A stretch of DNA of 64,000 nt from Burkholderiaceae bacterium (lineage in GTDB: Bacteria; Pseudomonadota; Gammaproteobacteria; Burkholderiales; Burkholderiaceae_C): assembly GCA_913776825.1 (NCBI GenBank), contig CAJYPV010000028.1, positions 1 through 64,000 of the forward strand, in the 5' to 3' direction. How positions within the stretch are numbered: position 1 is the stretch's first letter; every line of letters begins with the position of its first letter. The position numbers were made by a program, and so were the translations under genes. The notes beneath the pieces are model-generated. The model was given only the letters and a program-made list of their open reading frames with translations, did no database searches and was not told the origin of the DNA. Of this stretch, positions 32,964 through 43,667 are shown piece after piece.

Positions 32964-34625
32964 TTATCGGCTGAAGTGCGCTTTGGCGTCATAGAGCGTC
33001 TCCAGCGTGATGAGCGGCAGGCTGCGGATCCGGGCATAGGCCTCGGTGTTGCGGCGTGCCTTGGCCCGGACGAAGAACGGGATCTTGCGCAGCTCCTGCT
33101 CGGCCTCGGCCGCCCAGGGCGTGACCGCAGGGGCGGGGGCGATGGTCTCGGCAGCCGCGATGGCGCCATCGACGACGGGGCCGACAGGCCCGATGGCATC
33201 GATGGCGACGGGCACTGCGGGCGAGGGTGTCGCGGATGGCGTTGCAGCGGCAGACATCGTCTCCACCACGCCGACCTTCGCGGGCGCGGCATGTCCCAGG
33301 TGCGACGGCGGGGCGGCCTCATGGAATTCGAAGTCGCCGCGAAACATGCCGAGCAGATGCTGCTCCAGGCCCATCATCAACGGATGGACCCAGGTGTCGA
33401 ACAGCGCATTCGCGCCTTCGAATCCCATCTGCGGCGAATGCCGCGCCGGGAAGTCCTGCACATGCACCGGCGCCGAGATCACGGCGCAGGGCAGACCCAG
33501 TCGCTTGGCCATGTGCCGTTCCATCTGGGTTCCCAGCACCAGGTCGGGCGCGGCGGCGGCCATGGCGGCTTCGACTTCCAGGTAGTCGTCGGTGATCAGC
33601 GCCTCGAGACCCATCTCCTGCGCGGCGGCGCGCAGCTCGCGGCCGAATTCGCGGCTGTAGCTGCCCAGGCCGACCACCTCGAAGCCGAACTCATGCGCCG
33701 CCACGCGCGCCGCAGCGATCGCGTGTGTCGCGTCGCCGAAGATGAACACCCGCTTGCCGGTCAGATAGTTCGCATCCACCGAGCCCGCATACCAGGGCGA
33801 GCGCGACTCGGCCTGCGCCAGCGCCAGGTCCGGCTCGATGCCGGCGAGTGCGGCCACCTCGGCGATGAAGGCGCGCGTCGCCCGCACGCCGATAGGCACG
33901 GTGCGGGTGGCCGGCTGCTTGAACTGGCGGCTGAGCCAGGCGGCCGCCGTCTGCGCGACTTCGGGATAGAGCACCACATTGAAATCCGCATCCGCGAGAC
34001 GGGCCAGATCCGCCGGCGTGGCCTGCCACGGCGCGACGACATTGATCTCGATGCCCAGCTGCGTGATCAATTGGGTGATCTCGCGCAGGTCGTCGCGGTG
34101 GCGGAAACCGAGCGCGGTGGGGCCGAGCAGATTGCAGCGCGGAGCCGCGCCGCGCGACGGTGGCGGCGTGCGCGGCGTGACGGGCGCGACGGCCAGGGTG
34201 CGCACGAGCTGATAGAAGGTCTCGGCCGCGCCCCAGTTCTCCTTGCGCTGATAAGCCGGCAGCTCCAGCGGGATCACCGGCACCGGCAGGCCCAGCGCAG
34301 CGGCCAGTCCGCCGGGATCATCCTGGATCAGCTCTGCGGTGCAGGAGGCCCCGACCAGCAGCGCCTGCGGCTGAAAGCGCGCATAGGCGTCGCGGGCGGC
34401 GTCCTTGAACAGTTGCGCGGTGTCGCTGCCGAGATCCCGCGCCTGGAAAGTCGTGTAGGTGACCGGCGGCCGCTCGCCGCGCCGCTCGATCATGGTGAAC
34501 AGCAGGTCGGCATAGGTGTCGCCCTGGGGCGCATGCAGCACATAGTGCACGCCGCGCATCGCCGTCGCCACCCGCATCGCGCCGACATGCGGCGGTCCTT
34601 CATAGGTCCAGAGGGTGAGCTGCAT
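32964..34625 (-). CDS. bchB: Dark-operative protochlorophyllide reductase subunit B
   Basis: A 553 aa NifK-like subunit. Asp36 (QGDTYAD), the unusual fourth ligand of the NB cluster in BchB, is present at exactly residue 36; [15 protein letters not shown] follows at about residue 93. A C-terminal PCP_red module ([21 protein letters not shown], about residues 510-530) closes the chain. Between core and module lies an Ala/Pro/Val-rich linker of about 70 residues (about 440-508), longer than usual. It is 12 bases downstream of bchN. Confidence 0.96.
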   Translation of the reverse strand: MQLTLWTYEGPPHVGAMRVATAMRGVHYVLHAPQGDTYADLLFTMIERRGERPPVTYTTFQARDLGSDTAQLFKDAARDAYARFQPQALLVGASCTAELIQDDPGGLAAALGLPVPVIPLELPAYQRKENWGAAETFYQLVRTLAVAPVTPRTPPPSRGAAPRCNLLGPTALGFRHRDDLREITQLITQLGIEINVVAPWQATPADLARLADADFNVVLYPEVAQTAAAWLSRQFKQPATRTVPIGVRATRAFIAEVAALAGIEPDLALAQAESRSPWYAGSVDANYLTGKRVFIFGDATHAIAAARVAAHEFGFEVVGLGSYSREFGRELRAAAQEMGLEALITDDYLEVEAAMAAAAPDLVLGTQMERHMAKRLGLPCAVISAPVHVQDFPARHSPQMGFEGANALFDTWVHPLMMGLEQHLLGMFRGDFEFHEAAPPSHLGHAAPAKVGVVETMSAAATPSATPSPAVPVAIDAIGPVGPVVDGAIAAAETIAPAPAVTPWAAEAEQELRKIPFFVRAKARRNTEAYARIRSLPLITLETLYDAKAHFSR

Positions 34626-34637
34626 GGCGGTCTCGTG

Positions 34638-36539
<1,902 letters not shown>

Positions 36540-36559
36540 CTAGGCCTGGCGTCTGGCGA

Positions 36560-36593
36560 TGTCAATTCAAGTTGACGTAATAAAAGATGGACA
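36560..36593. promoter_or_regulatory. Two overlapping PpsR/CrtJ-like sites between bchF and ppaA
   Basis: TGTCAATTCAAGTTGACG (36560-36577) matches TGT-N12-ACA except the last base and holds a perfect GTCAA/TTGAC inverted repeat. CGTAATAAAAGATGGACA (36576-36593) matches except the first base. They lie 31 bases upstream of the bchF ATG in the bchF/ppaA divergent gap, the expected site of aerobic repression by PpsR. Confidence 0.65.
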
Positions 36594-36778
36594 CTCGGGT
36601 CGACCCTAGGAAATTCAGCTTGACGTCAGAGTTCACGGGGTGGACATTGCATTCGGGTTGTTTGCCGAGCTGTCTGGCGGACAAGTCGATGAAGACCTAT
36701 AAAAAATTTCGGACCAGACCTACCCAACCTGTTTGCAGTGGCGATTTCTGACGCTGCCTAGCGCCGAGGGCGGAGCCG

Positions 36779-37816
36779 ATGTTCTCCAGCCCCTCACAAG
36801 GAACCCAAGCTGCCGATCCACCCCTGAGGAGACCTGTGGTGGCTGGATGGACGACCAATCGGCAGGCCAAAAGGCCGCCGCAGCGCCGGCGTGCGTCACT
36901 GGATGCGCCGCTGGCCGGCACCGTCGAGTGCAGCTCGACCGAAGCGCTCACCCTGGACGCCATGTTGGCGGCTCGCTGTGATCTCACGGATGACCCGCCC
37001 TCGGCCTCATCGCCCTACACGGCGCCGCCGGAGCAACTGACCCGGCTCGTCGAGGCGGAGATCATTCCGCGCCTGATGCTGTTGCACCGCGCGTCGCCAC
37101 GGGCCTGCCCGGCCGCGCCGCTGTTCGAGCCCCACCTGACGCATGTGATGGCGCTGAGCCAGCTCGCGGTGCACGGGGAGGCGCAGGCCACGGTGGACTA
37201 TGTCCGGGGCCTGGTGCAGCAAGGGGCCACCCATGAGCAGGTCCTGCTGGATCTGCTCGCCGCCAGCGCCCGTTACCTGGGCCGGCTGTGGGAGGAAGAC
37301 CGCTGCAGCTTTTCCGAAGTGACCATCGGCCTGTGGCGGCTGCAACGGGTGCTGCATGACTACGCGCACCTGGATCTGCCGACCGGCCGCCTGCCGCCGC
37401 CGGATGCCGGTCGCTGCCTGCTGGCGGCGGTGCCGGGATCGCAGCACACCTTCGGGCTGTCCATCGTCGGCGAATTCTTCAGTCGCGGCGGCTGGGAGGT
37501 GGACTGCCATCCCCAGGCCACCTGGCCCGCGATCCAGGCCCATCTGGCCCGCGAACATGTGGACGTTTTCGGGCTGTCGGTCTCCTCGGAAGTGGGCCTT
37601 GACGAGGTGCTGTCTGCTATTCTTGACACTCGCAAAACGGCGGCCAATCCCCGCCTGTTTGTGATGGTCGGAGGACCCATGGCGGCGCTGATGCCGGACC
37701 TCGCGAAACGCTGCGGGGCCGACGCGATGGCCAGCGATGCCCCCACGGCCGTGGCCCTGGCCGATGCCAGCCTGCTGGCACGGTCGCAGCGGTCGCGCAG
37801 GCGGCCGGGGGCGTGA
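36779..37816 (+). CDS. ppaA: B12/heme-binding antirepressor PpaA/AerR
   Basis: A 345 aa regulator. The C-terminal half has a cobalamin-binding-like domain with GSQHTFG (GxxHxxG, about residue 222) and a B12-type Rossmann fold (DVFGLSVSSEVGLDEVLSAI, MVGGPMAALMPDLAKRCGADA). A helical N-terminal domain (about residues 85-200) precedes it. AerR/PpaA proteins modulate PpsR/CrtJ in response to light or redox. It is longer than typical (about 220-290 aa): the first 60 residues are basic and low in similarity, and an internal ATG at 36962 would give 285 aa. It lies directly upstream of ppsR. Confidence 0.9.
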   Translation: MFSSPSQGTQAADPPLRRPVVAGWTTNRQAKRPPQRRRASLDAPLAGTVECSSTEALTLDAMLAARCDLTDDPPSASSPYTAPPEQLTRLVEAEIIPRLMLLHRASPRACPAAPLFEPHLTHVMALSQLAVHGEAQATVDYVRGLVQQGATHEQVLLDLLAASARYLGRLWEEDRCSFSEVTIGLWRLQRVLHDYAHLDLPTGRLPPPDAGRCLLAAVPGSQHTFGLSIVGEFFSRGGWEVDCHPQATWPAIQAHLAREHVDVFGLSVSSEVGLDEVLSAILDTRKTAANPRLFVMVGGPMAALMPDLAKRCGADAMASDAPTAVALADASLLARSQRSRRRPGA

Positions 37817-37972
37817 CGGCTCATCCCGGACCGAAGGGGTTCGCGATGGGCCGGGGTCTGTGACGGTTCCGGTGCCCGTGCGGTGCGGATCCGGTGGGAT
37901 GTCGACGATCGTTCTTGGACAGCCTGGCGGTCCGGCTTTGCCTGACCGCCGCTTGATCACACAGGGAACCTG

Positions 37973-39484
37973 ATGCAGACCCACGGTACCGCGGCCCACC
38001 CACAGCGATTTGAGGCGCCCGAGCGCCACTTCGCCGGGCTGAACGCCGACCTCCTGGCCCGAATCGTCGCGGCGGCGTCCGATGTGGCGCTGGTCGTGGA
38101 TGCGCAAGGGGTCATTCGCGACGTCTCGCTGGGCGCTTCCGCCGCGGCCGAGCTCGCCGAACTGCGTCAATGGGTCGGCCGCCGCTGGGCCGAAACCGTC
38201 ACCATCGAAAACCGCGCCAAGGTGCAGTCCATGCTGACGATCGGCGCTCCCGCCGCCGGCCAGCCGATGCCGCCGGAGCGCCAGGTCACCCATGCGCTGT
38301 CCGGCGGGGTGGACCTGCCCATCAGCTACAGCATCGTGCCGCTGGACGGCCAGGGCGCCGTGCTGGCGCTGGGCCGCGATCTGCGCGAGGTCGCCACCGT
38401 GCAGCAACGGCTGGTCGACGCGCAGCAGTCGATGGAGCGCGATTACCTGCGTCTGCGCCACACCGAGGCGCGTTACCGGCTGCTCTTCGAAGCGGTCGAT
38501 GAAGCGGTGCTGGTGCTGGATGCCAGCTCGCTGGTGGTCTTCGAGCAGAACGCCGCCGCCGGTCGCCTGCTCGGCGACGCCGGCAAGCGCATGGTTGGCC
38601 GCAGCCTTCTGGACACGCTGGCGCCCGCCAGCCATGCCGAGGTCCAGGCCGGTCTCGCCCAGGCCCGCACCGGCGGCCGCTGCGACGAGCTGACGATCCA
38701 CCTGAGCGGCAGCGACACCGCGCTGATGCTGTCGGCCTCCGCCTTCCGTCAGGACAGCATGACCCTGCTGCTGGTCCGCCTGGCGCCGCTGGCCGGCGCG
38801 CTGACCACGGCGTCGGGCACCTCGTCCGGGTTGGTGACGGCGGGCGGGCATGAGGGCAACGGCACCGCCGCTCCGTCGCTGCTGGACGTGGTCAACACCT
38901 TGCCCGACGCCTTCGTCCTGACCGACATGCAGGGCCGCATCCTGGCCGCCAACCAGGCGTTCAGCGACATGCTGCAACTGCCGCCCGGCGAGCTGGTGCA
39001 AGGCCAGCCGCTCGATCGCTGGCTGGGCCGCACGTCGGTCGATCTGAATGTGCTGATCACCAACCTGCGCCAGCACGGGGTGCTGCGCCTGTTCCAGACG
39101 ACGATGCGCAGCGGCCTCGGGGAGGTCAACCCGGTCGAGATCTCCGCCGTCGCGGTGCCGGATGGCCATCAGGCCTGCCTCGGCTTCGCGATTCGCGACG
39201 TGGCGCGGCGCCTGCCCGCCGACACCCGTCCCGCGCGCCAGCTGCCGCGCTCGGTCGATCAGCTCACCGGCCTGGTCGGCCGCATCCCGCTCAAGGACAT
39301 TGTGGGCGAGACGACCGACCTGATCGAGCGCCTCTGCATCGAAGCAGCGCTGGAGCTGACCCGCGATCACCGCGCGTCTGCGGCGGAGATGCTCGGCCTT
39401 TCCCGCCAGAGCCTCTACGTGAAGCTGCGCCGCTACGGCATCCTCGGCGACGGCGCACCGGAAGAGCCTGGCTCATCGCATTGA
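37973..39484 (+). CDS. ppsR: Photosynthesis gene repressor PpsR/CrtJ
   Basis: A 503 aa transcription factor. An N-terminal PAS-like region (about residues 30-130) is joined by a coiled-coil Q-linker (VQQRLVDAQQSMERDYLRLRH) to two PAS domains (about 165-270 and 310-420). A Fis-type HTH ends the protein (ASAAEMLGLSRQSLYVKLRRYG, about residues 466-487). A cysteine lies just before the HTH in ERLCIEAAL; in CrtJ a Cys in the DNA-binding domain is redox-active, and correspondence here is inference. It binds TGT-N12-ACA sites and represses bch, crt and puc genes under oxygen in relatives. The start is ATG 37973. Confidence 0.95.
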   Translation: MQTHGTAAHPQRFEAPERHFAGLNADLLARIVAAASDVALVVDAQGVIRDVSLGASAAAELAELRQWVGRRWAETVTIENRAKVQSMLTIGAPAAGQPMPPERQVTHALSGGVDLPISYSIVPLDGQGAVLALGRDLREVATVQQRLVDAQQSMERDYLRLRHTEARYRLLFEAVDEAVLVLDASSLVVFEQNAAAGRLLGDAGKRMVGRSLLDTLAPASHAEVQAGLAQARTGGRCDELTIHLSGSDTALMLSASAFRQDSMTLLLVRLAPLAGALTTASGTSSGLVTAGGHEGNGTAAPSLLDVVNTLPDAFVLTDMQGRILAANQAFSDMLQLPPGELVQGQPLDRWLGRTSVDLNVLITNLRQHGVLRLFQTTMRSGLGEVNPVEISAVAVPDGHQACLGFAIRDVARRLPADTRPARQLPRSVDQLTGLVGRIPLKDIVGETTDLIERLCIEAALELTRDHRASAAEMLGLSRQSLYVKLRRYGILGDGAPEEPGSSH

Positions 39485-39494
39485 CACCGAAAGG

Positions 39495-39512
39495 TGTAAA
39501 CACAACTTGACA
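39495..39512. promoter_or_regulatory. PpsR/CrtJ site upstream of bchG
   Basis: TGTAAACACAACTTGACA is an exact TGT-N12-ACA match, 20 bases before the bchG start and just after the ppsR stop. Its right half, TTGACA (39507-39512), could serve as a -35 box; a -10 at 17 bases' distance would fall on AGAATG, over the first bchG ATG. Confidence 0.75.
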
Positions 39513-39532
39513 ACCGGTGGCGTCGGCTCAGA

Positions 39533-40420
39533 ATGGGCCGCATGCAGCGCCCCGCCTTGTCGGCCATCGCCGAACTGCTCAAGCCCATCACCTGGTTTCC
39601 GCCCATGTGGGCGTTCGCTTGTGGGGTGGTCGCGTCGGGGCTGGCGCTGGAAGGCCGCTGGCCGGTCATCGTCGCCGGCGTGCTGCTGGCCGGGCCGTTT
39701 GTCTGCGCGACCAGCCAGGCCGTGAACGACTGGTTCGACCGGGAGGTCGATGCCATCAACGAGCCCCACCGTCCTATTCCGTCCGGTCGCATGCCGGGTC
39801 ACTGGGGGCTTTACATCGCCTGCCTGTGGACCGCGCTGTCGCTGCTGCTGGCGTGGCAGATCGGCGTGGTCGGTTTCCTGGCGGCGGTGCTGGGCCTGCT
39901 GCTGGCCTGGGCCTACAGCGCGCCGCCGCTGCGGCTCAAGCGCAATGGCTGGTGGGGCAATGCGGCCTGCGGGCTTTGTTATGAGGGCCTGGCCTGGATC
40001 ACCGGCGCGGCGGTGATGGCGATGGGCCAATGGCCGGATGGCCGCTCGCTTGCGCTGGCGCTGCTCTACAGCCTCGGCGCGCACGGGATCATGACCCTCA
40101 ATGATTTCAAGTCCATCGCCGGAGATCGGCAGATGGGCATCCGCTCGCTGCCGGTGATGCTGGGCGCGCTCGGCGCCGCACGCACGGCCTGCGTGGTGAT
40201 GGCGCTGCCGCAGGCGGTCGTCATCGGCCTGTTGATCGCCTGGGGCCAGCCGGCGCATGCCGCTGCGGTGGCCGTGCTGCTGGTGGCGCAGGCCGGCCTG
40301 ATGCGGCGCTTCATTGCCGACCCGCTGCCGCGTGCGCGCTGGTACAGCGGCGTCGGTGTGCCGCTGTATGTGAGCGGGATGCTGATCAGCGCCTTCGCGC
40401 TGCGAGGAGTGGTGTCATGA
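39533..40420 (+). CDS. bchG: Bacteriochlorophyll a synthase (geranylgeranyl/phytyl transferase)
   Basis: A 295 aa UbiA-family prenyltransferase with about nine membrane helices that esterifies bacteriochlorophyllide. Both Asp-rich motifs are present: NDWFDREVDAINEPHRPIPSG (about residues 64-84) and LNDFKSIAGDRQMG (about 187-200). Start 39533 is taken from the longest ATG frame; the ATG at 39542 (MQRPALS) is as likely, because a promoter -10 may overlap the first one. It overlaps the next gene by ATGA. Confidence 0.95.
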   Translation: MGRMQRPALSAIAELLKPITWFPPMWAFACGVVASGLALEGRWPVIVAGVLLAGPFVCATSQAVNDWFDREVDAINEPHRPIPSGRMPGHWGLYIACLWTALSLLLAWQIGVVGFLAAVLGLLLAWAYSAPPLRLKRNGWWGNAACGLCYEGLAWITGAAVMAMGQWPDGRSLALALLYSLGAHGIMTLNDFKSIAGDRQMGIRSLPVMLGALGAARTACVVMALPQAVVIGLLIAWGQPAHAAAVAVLLVAQAGLMRRFIADPLPRARWYSGVGVPLYVSGMLISAFALRGVVS

Positions 40421-41763
40421 CGCCGTCCATGGGTTGGTGGGGCGTGCTGCGCCTGGGCCTGGTGCAATCGGCGCTCGGCGCGATCGTGGTGCTGACCACC
40501 TCCACCCTGAACCGGGTGATGGTGGTGGAGATGGCCCTGCCCGCCTTGCTGCCGGGCGTGCTGCTGGCCTGGCATTACCTGGTCCAGATCGCACGGCCCC
40601 GCATGGGCCATGGCGCCGACCAGGGCCGCCGCTGCACCCCGTGGATCCTCGGCGGCATGGTCACGCTCGCGCTCGGTGGCTGGCTCGCCGCCTGGGCGAC
40701 GGTGCTGATGGCGCAGCAGCTCGCGGCCGGCGTGGCGCTCGCGCTGGTCGCTTATGGCCTGATCGGCCTGGGCGTCGCGGCCAGTGGCACCTCGCTGCTG
40801 ACCCTGCTGGCCAAGCGGGTGGCGCCGGAGCGCCGCGCCGCCGCCGCGACCACGGTGTGGATCCTCATGATCGCCGGCTTCGTGGTCACCGCCGGCGTGG
40901 CCGGTCGATTGCTCGATCCCTTCACCCCGCAGCGATTGCTGATGGTGGCCGGCGGCGTGGCCGTCGCTGCGGTCGCACTGGCGGCGCTCGCGCTGTTCCG
41001 GCTGGAGGGCCGCGCCGAGCCGCTCGCCCCGGCCGATCGCGCGGCGGGCGAGGGCGCCGCCGCGCGAGCGCAGGTCTCGTTCTCGCAAGCGTTGCGCGAG
41101 GTCTGGGCCGATGCGCGGGCGCGCCGCTTCACCGTGTTCGTCTTCCTGTCGATGCTGGCTTACAGCATGCAGGACCTGATCCTCGAGCCCTTCGCCGGTC
41201 TGGTGTTCGGGCTGACACCGGGCGGCACCACGCAGTTGTCCGGCACGCAGCACGGCGGTGCCCTGCTGGGCATGCTGCTGGCGGCGGGCGCGGGCAGCCG
41301 GTGGGCGGGCGGCCGCTGGGGCAGCCTGCGAGATTGGACCGTCTGGGGTTGCGTCGCCGCCGGACTGGCGCTGGCAGGCCTGGTGATGGCCGGCTTGATG
41401 GGACCCGGCTGGCCGCTGTCGGCCAATGTCTTCGTGCTGGGTCTGTGCACCGGAGCGTTCTCGATCGCGGCCATCGGCGCCATGATGGGCCTGGCCGGCG
41501 CGGATGGGCCGGGTCGGGAAGGCGTGCGCATGGGCGTGTGGGGCGCGGCGCAGGCGCAGGCCTTCGCGCTCGGCGGCCTGGTGGGCACGGCGGCGAGCGA
41601 CCTGGCGCGCTGGTTGATTCAAGCCTCGGGCCCCGCCTATGCGCTGGTGTTCCTGGCCAATGCGGCGCTGTTCCTGGTCGCAGCCTGGCTGGCGGCGCGC
41701 ATCGAGCCGCGCCCTGCATCGCCCACGCCGATGGTCTTCGGCCAGCTGAAGAGGGCGCCATGA
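40417..41763 (+). CDS. BCD-family MFS protein (bch2/orf428, PucC-like)
   Basis: A 448 aa, 12-helix member of the PucC/LhaA group. It has TSTLNRVMVVEMALPALLPGVLLAWHYLVQIARPRMGHGADQGRR at the N-terminus and AYSMQDLILEPFAGLVFGLTPGGTT at mid-chain, typical of the copy lying between bchG and bchP in purple bacteria. Its likely role is pigment or antenna assembly; no transport substrate is established. It is coupled on both sides: ATGA with bchG and ATGA with bchP. Confidence 0.9.
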   Translation: MTPSMGWWGVLRLGLVQSALGAIVVLTTSTLNRVMVVEMALPALLPGVLLAWHYLVQIARPRMGHGADQGRRCTPWILGGMVTLALGGWLAAWATVLMAQQLAAGVALALVAYGLIGLGVAASGTSLLTLLAKRVAPERRAAAATTVWILMIAGFVVTAGVAGRLLDPFTPQRLLMVAGGVAVAAVALAALALFRLEGRAEPLAPADRAAGEGAAARAQVSFSQALREVWADARARRFTVFVFLSMLAYSMQDLILEPFAGLVFGLTPGGTTQLSGTQHGGALLGMLLAAGAGSRWAGGRWGSLRDWTVWGCVAAGLALAGLVMAGLMGPGWPLSANVFVLGLCTGAFSIAAIGAMMGLAGADGPGREGVRMGVWGAAQAQAFALGGLVGTAASDLARWLIQASGPAYALVFLANAALFLVAAWLAARIEPRPASPTPMVFGQLKRAP

Positions 41764-42953
41764 CCCCGACCGATCACGCGCTGCTCGATGCCGTCGTGAT
41801 CGGCGGCGGGCCTGCCGGTGCGACGGCTGCGGATGATCTCGCCCGCCAGGGCTATCAGGTGCTGCTGCTGGACCGCGCGGGCCGGATCAAACCTTGCGGC
41901 GGCGCGATCCCGCCGCGGCTGATCGAGGACTTCTCCATCCCGTCCGAACTGCTGGTGGCGCGCGCCACCGCCGCGCGCATGGTGTCGCCGAAGGCGGTGC
42001 AGGTGGACATCCCGATCGACGGCGGCTTTGTCGGCATGGTCGACCGGGAGCGCTTCGACGAGTTTCTGCGCGCCCGGGCGGCGACGCACGGCGCACGTCG
42101 CCAGATCGGCGACTTCGAGCGCTTGAGCCTGGATGAAGACGGCGTGCGGGTCGTGCATTTCCAGACCGAGGACGGCCCCGCGCAAGTCCGCACCCGGGCC
42201 GTCATCGGCGCGGACGGCGCGCGTTCGCGGGTGGCGCAGCAGGCGGTGCCCGGCGCGGACCAAGGCCGCTTCGTGTTCGCGTATCACGAGATCCTGGCCG
42301 TGCCGGACACGCCGCCGCCCGGTTATGCGCCGAGCCGCTGCGAGGTGCATTACCGCGGCAGTCTCTCGCCCGACTTCTACGGCTGGGTGTTTCCGCACGG
42401 GGCCAGTGTCAGCGTCGGCACCGGCAGCGCGGACAAAGGTTTTTCACTGCGTCGCGGTGTGCTGCAACTGCGCGAGGAGGCCGGGCTGGCCCATGCCCGC
42501 ACGCTGCGGCGGGAAGGCGCGCCCATCCCGATGAAGCCGCTGCCGCGCTGGGACAACGGCCGGGATGTGGTGCTGGCCGGCGATGCGGCCGGCGTGGTGG
42601 CGCCGGCTTCGGGCGAGGGCATCTACTACGCGATGCTGGGCGGCCGGCTGGCGGCCGAGGCCGTGTCCCAACTGCTGCAGACCGGCCGCGCCGGTGCGCT
42701 GGCCAGCGCGCGTCGCCGCTTCATGCGCGAGCACGGCCGCGTGTTCTGGGTGCTGGGCTGGATGCAGCGGGTCTGGTATCGCAATGACCGGCGACGGGAG
42801 CGCTTCGTCAGCATCTGCCGCGACCGCGATGTGCAGCAGCTGACCTTCGACGCCTACATGCACAAGCGCCTGGTGCGGTCGCGCCCGCTGGCGCATCTGC
42901 GCATCTTCTTCAAGGACATGGCCCATCTGCTGGGCCTGGCGAGGTCCTCATGA
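41760..42953 (+). CDS. bchP: Geranylgeranyl (bacterio)chlorophyll reductase
   Basis: A 397 aa FAD-dependent reductase that saturates three double bonds of the geranylgeranyl tail to phytyl. The FAD Rossmann motif VVIGGGPAGATAADDLARQG is at about residues 12-31; KPCGGAIPPR follows; the second FAD motif, VVLAGDAAGVVAPASGEGIYYAM, is at about residue 270. The ATG at 41760 overlaps the preceding stop; the frame open further upstream is shadow. It overlaps orf95 by ATGA. Confidence 0.96.
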   Translation: MTPTDHALLDAVVIGGGPAGATAADDLARQGYQVLLLDRAGRIKPCGGAIPPRLIEDFSIPSELLVARATAARMVSPKAVQVDIPIDGGFVGMVDRERFDEFLRARAATHGARRQIGDFERLSLDEDGVRVVHFQTEDGPAQVRTRAVIGADGARSRVAQQAVPGADQGRFVFAYHEILAVPDTPPPGYAPSRCEVHYRGSLSPDFYGWVFPHGASVSVGTGSADKGFSLRRGVLQLREEAGLAHARTLRREGAPIPMKPLPRWDNGRDVVLAGDAAGVVAPASGEGIYYAMLGGRLAAEAVSQLLQTGRAGALASARRRFMREHGRVFWVLGWMQRVWYRNDRRRERFVSICRDRDVQQLTFDAYMHKRLVRSRPLAHLRIFFKDMAHLLGLARSS

Positions 42954-43237
42954 GCGACCAGGACTGGCTGCTGCGCATGAGTGAAGCGGTGCTGGTGGTC
43001 AGCCTGATCGAACTGGTCTGGCTGATGACCCGGCGCCCATCAGGGCCATCCGGCCTGCTGCCCAATTTGATGGCCGGCATCAGCCTGGTCCTGGCCTTGC
43101 GCCTGGGCCTGGGCGGCGCCAGCCCGCTCTGGATCGGCGCCTGTCTGGCGTCGGCCGGGATCTGTCATCTGGTCGACCTTCGGGCCCGCTGGCGCCGTTC
43201 GGTCGTGTCGTTTCCCCTTCGTCGCCAGCAGCCATGA
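42950..43237 (+). CDS. Unknown small membrane protein in the bchP-hip operon
   Basis: A 95 aa protein, not recognised. It has three hydrophobic segments (about residues 10-27, 36-53 and 58-74) with VSLIELVWLMTRRP and LPNLMAGISLVLALRLGLGGA, and a basic tail (RARWRRSV). It starts by ATGA overlap with bchP and ends 12 bases before the HiPIP gene, so it is co-translated with pigment and electron-transfer proteins. A role in bacteriochlorophyll handling or membrane assembly is only inferred from context. Confidence 0.82.
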   Translation: MSDQDWLLRMSEAVLVVSLIELVWLMTRRPSGPSGLLPNLMAGISLVLALRLGLGGASPLWIGACLASAGICHLVDLRARWRRSVVSFPLRRQQP

Positions 43238-43249
43238 AAGGCTTCCCCC

Positions 43250-43552
43250 ATGAACAGCCGTCGCCAGTTCATTCGCCTCGTTCCCCTGGCCGGTGCCGGC
43301 CTGCTCGTCGGTCCCGTCTGGTCTCAGACGATGGTCGACGAGAAGGACCCCACCGCCAGCTCGCTGGGCTATCACGCCGATGCGAGCAAGGTCGACAAGG
43401 CCAAGCAGCCGAAATATGTCGCCGGCTCGGCCTGCGGCAATTGCGCGCTCTACCAGGGCAAGGCCGGCGCGGCCGCCGGCCCCTGTCCGATCTTTGCCGG
43501 CAAGCAGGTCTCCGCGAAGGCCTGGTGTTCGGCCTATGTGAAGAAGGCCTGA
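43250..43552 (+). CDS. hip: High-potential iron-sulfur protein (HiPIP)
   Basis: A 100 aa precursor with a Tat signal (SRRQFIRLVPLAGAGLLVG, cleavage near WSQT, about residue 26) and a mature domain with four cluster Cys: CGNC, CPIF and WCSAY (about residues 62, 65, 79 and 93). HiPIP is a periplasmic 4Fe-4S carrier; in Rubrivivax it is a main electron donor to the reaction centre. It is the last gene of the bchG-bch2-bchP-orf95 run. Confidence 0.94.
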   Translation: MNSRRQFIRLVPLAGAGLLVGPVWSQTMVDEKDPTASSLGYHADASKVDKAKQPKYVAGSACGNCALYQGKAGAAAGPCPIFAGKQVSAKAWCSAYVKKA

Positions 43553-43667
43553 TCCGCCGCAGTCCGCTGGCCGGGTCCCACGTCTCGGCCGGTCGACCGA
43601 CAGTACCGCCCTCGGCACGATCACTTCGCCGGGGCGCGCCTTCACAGCCTGAAGCGGGCGGTCGGCC

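Noticed and set aside
37007-39370. 787-codon minus-strand ORF opposite ppaA/ppsR
   Set aside because: Spans two unrelated genes and their gap on the opposite strand; the translation is Gln/His/Arg-rich shadow.
39484-39497. ACACC-GAAA-GGTGT hairpin as terminator of ppsR
   Set aside because: Only five base pairs and no T tract; it overlaps the PpsR site and is more likely incidental symmetry.
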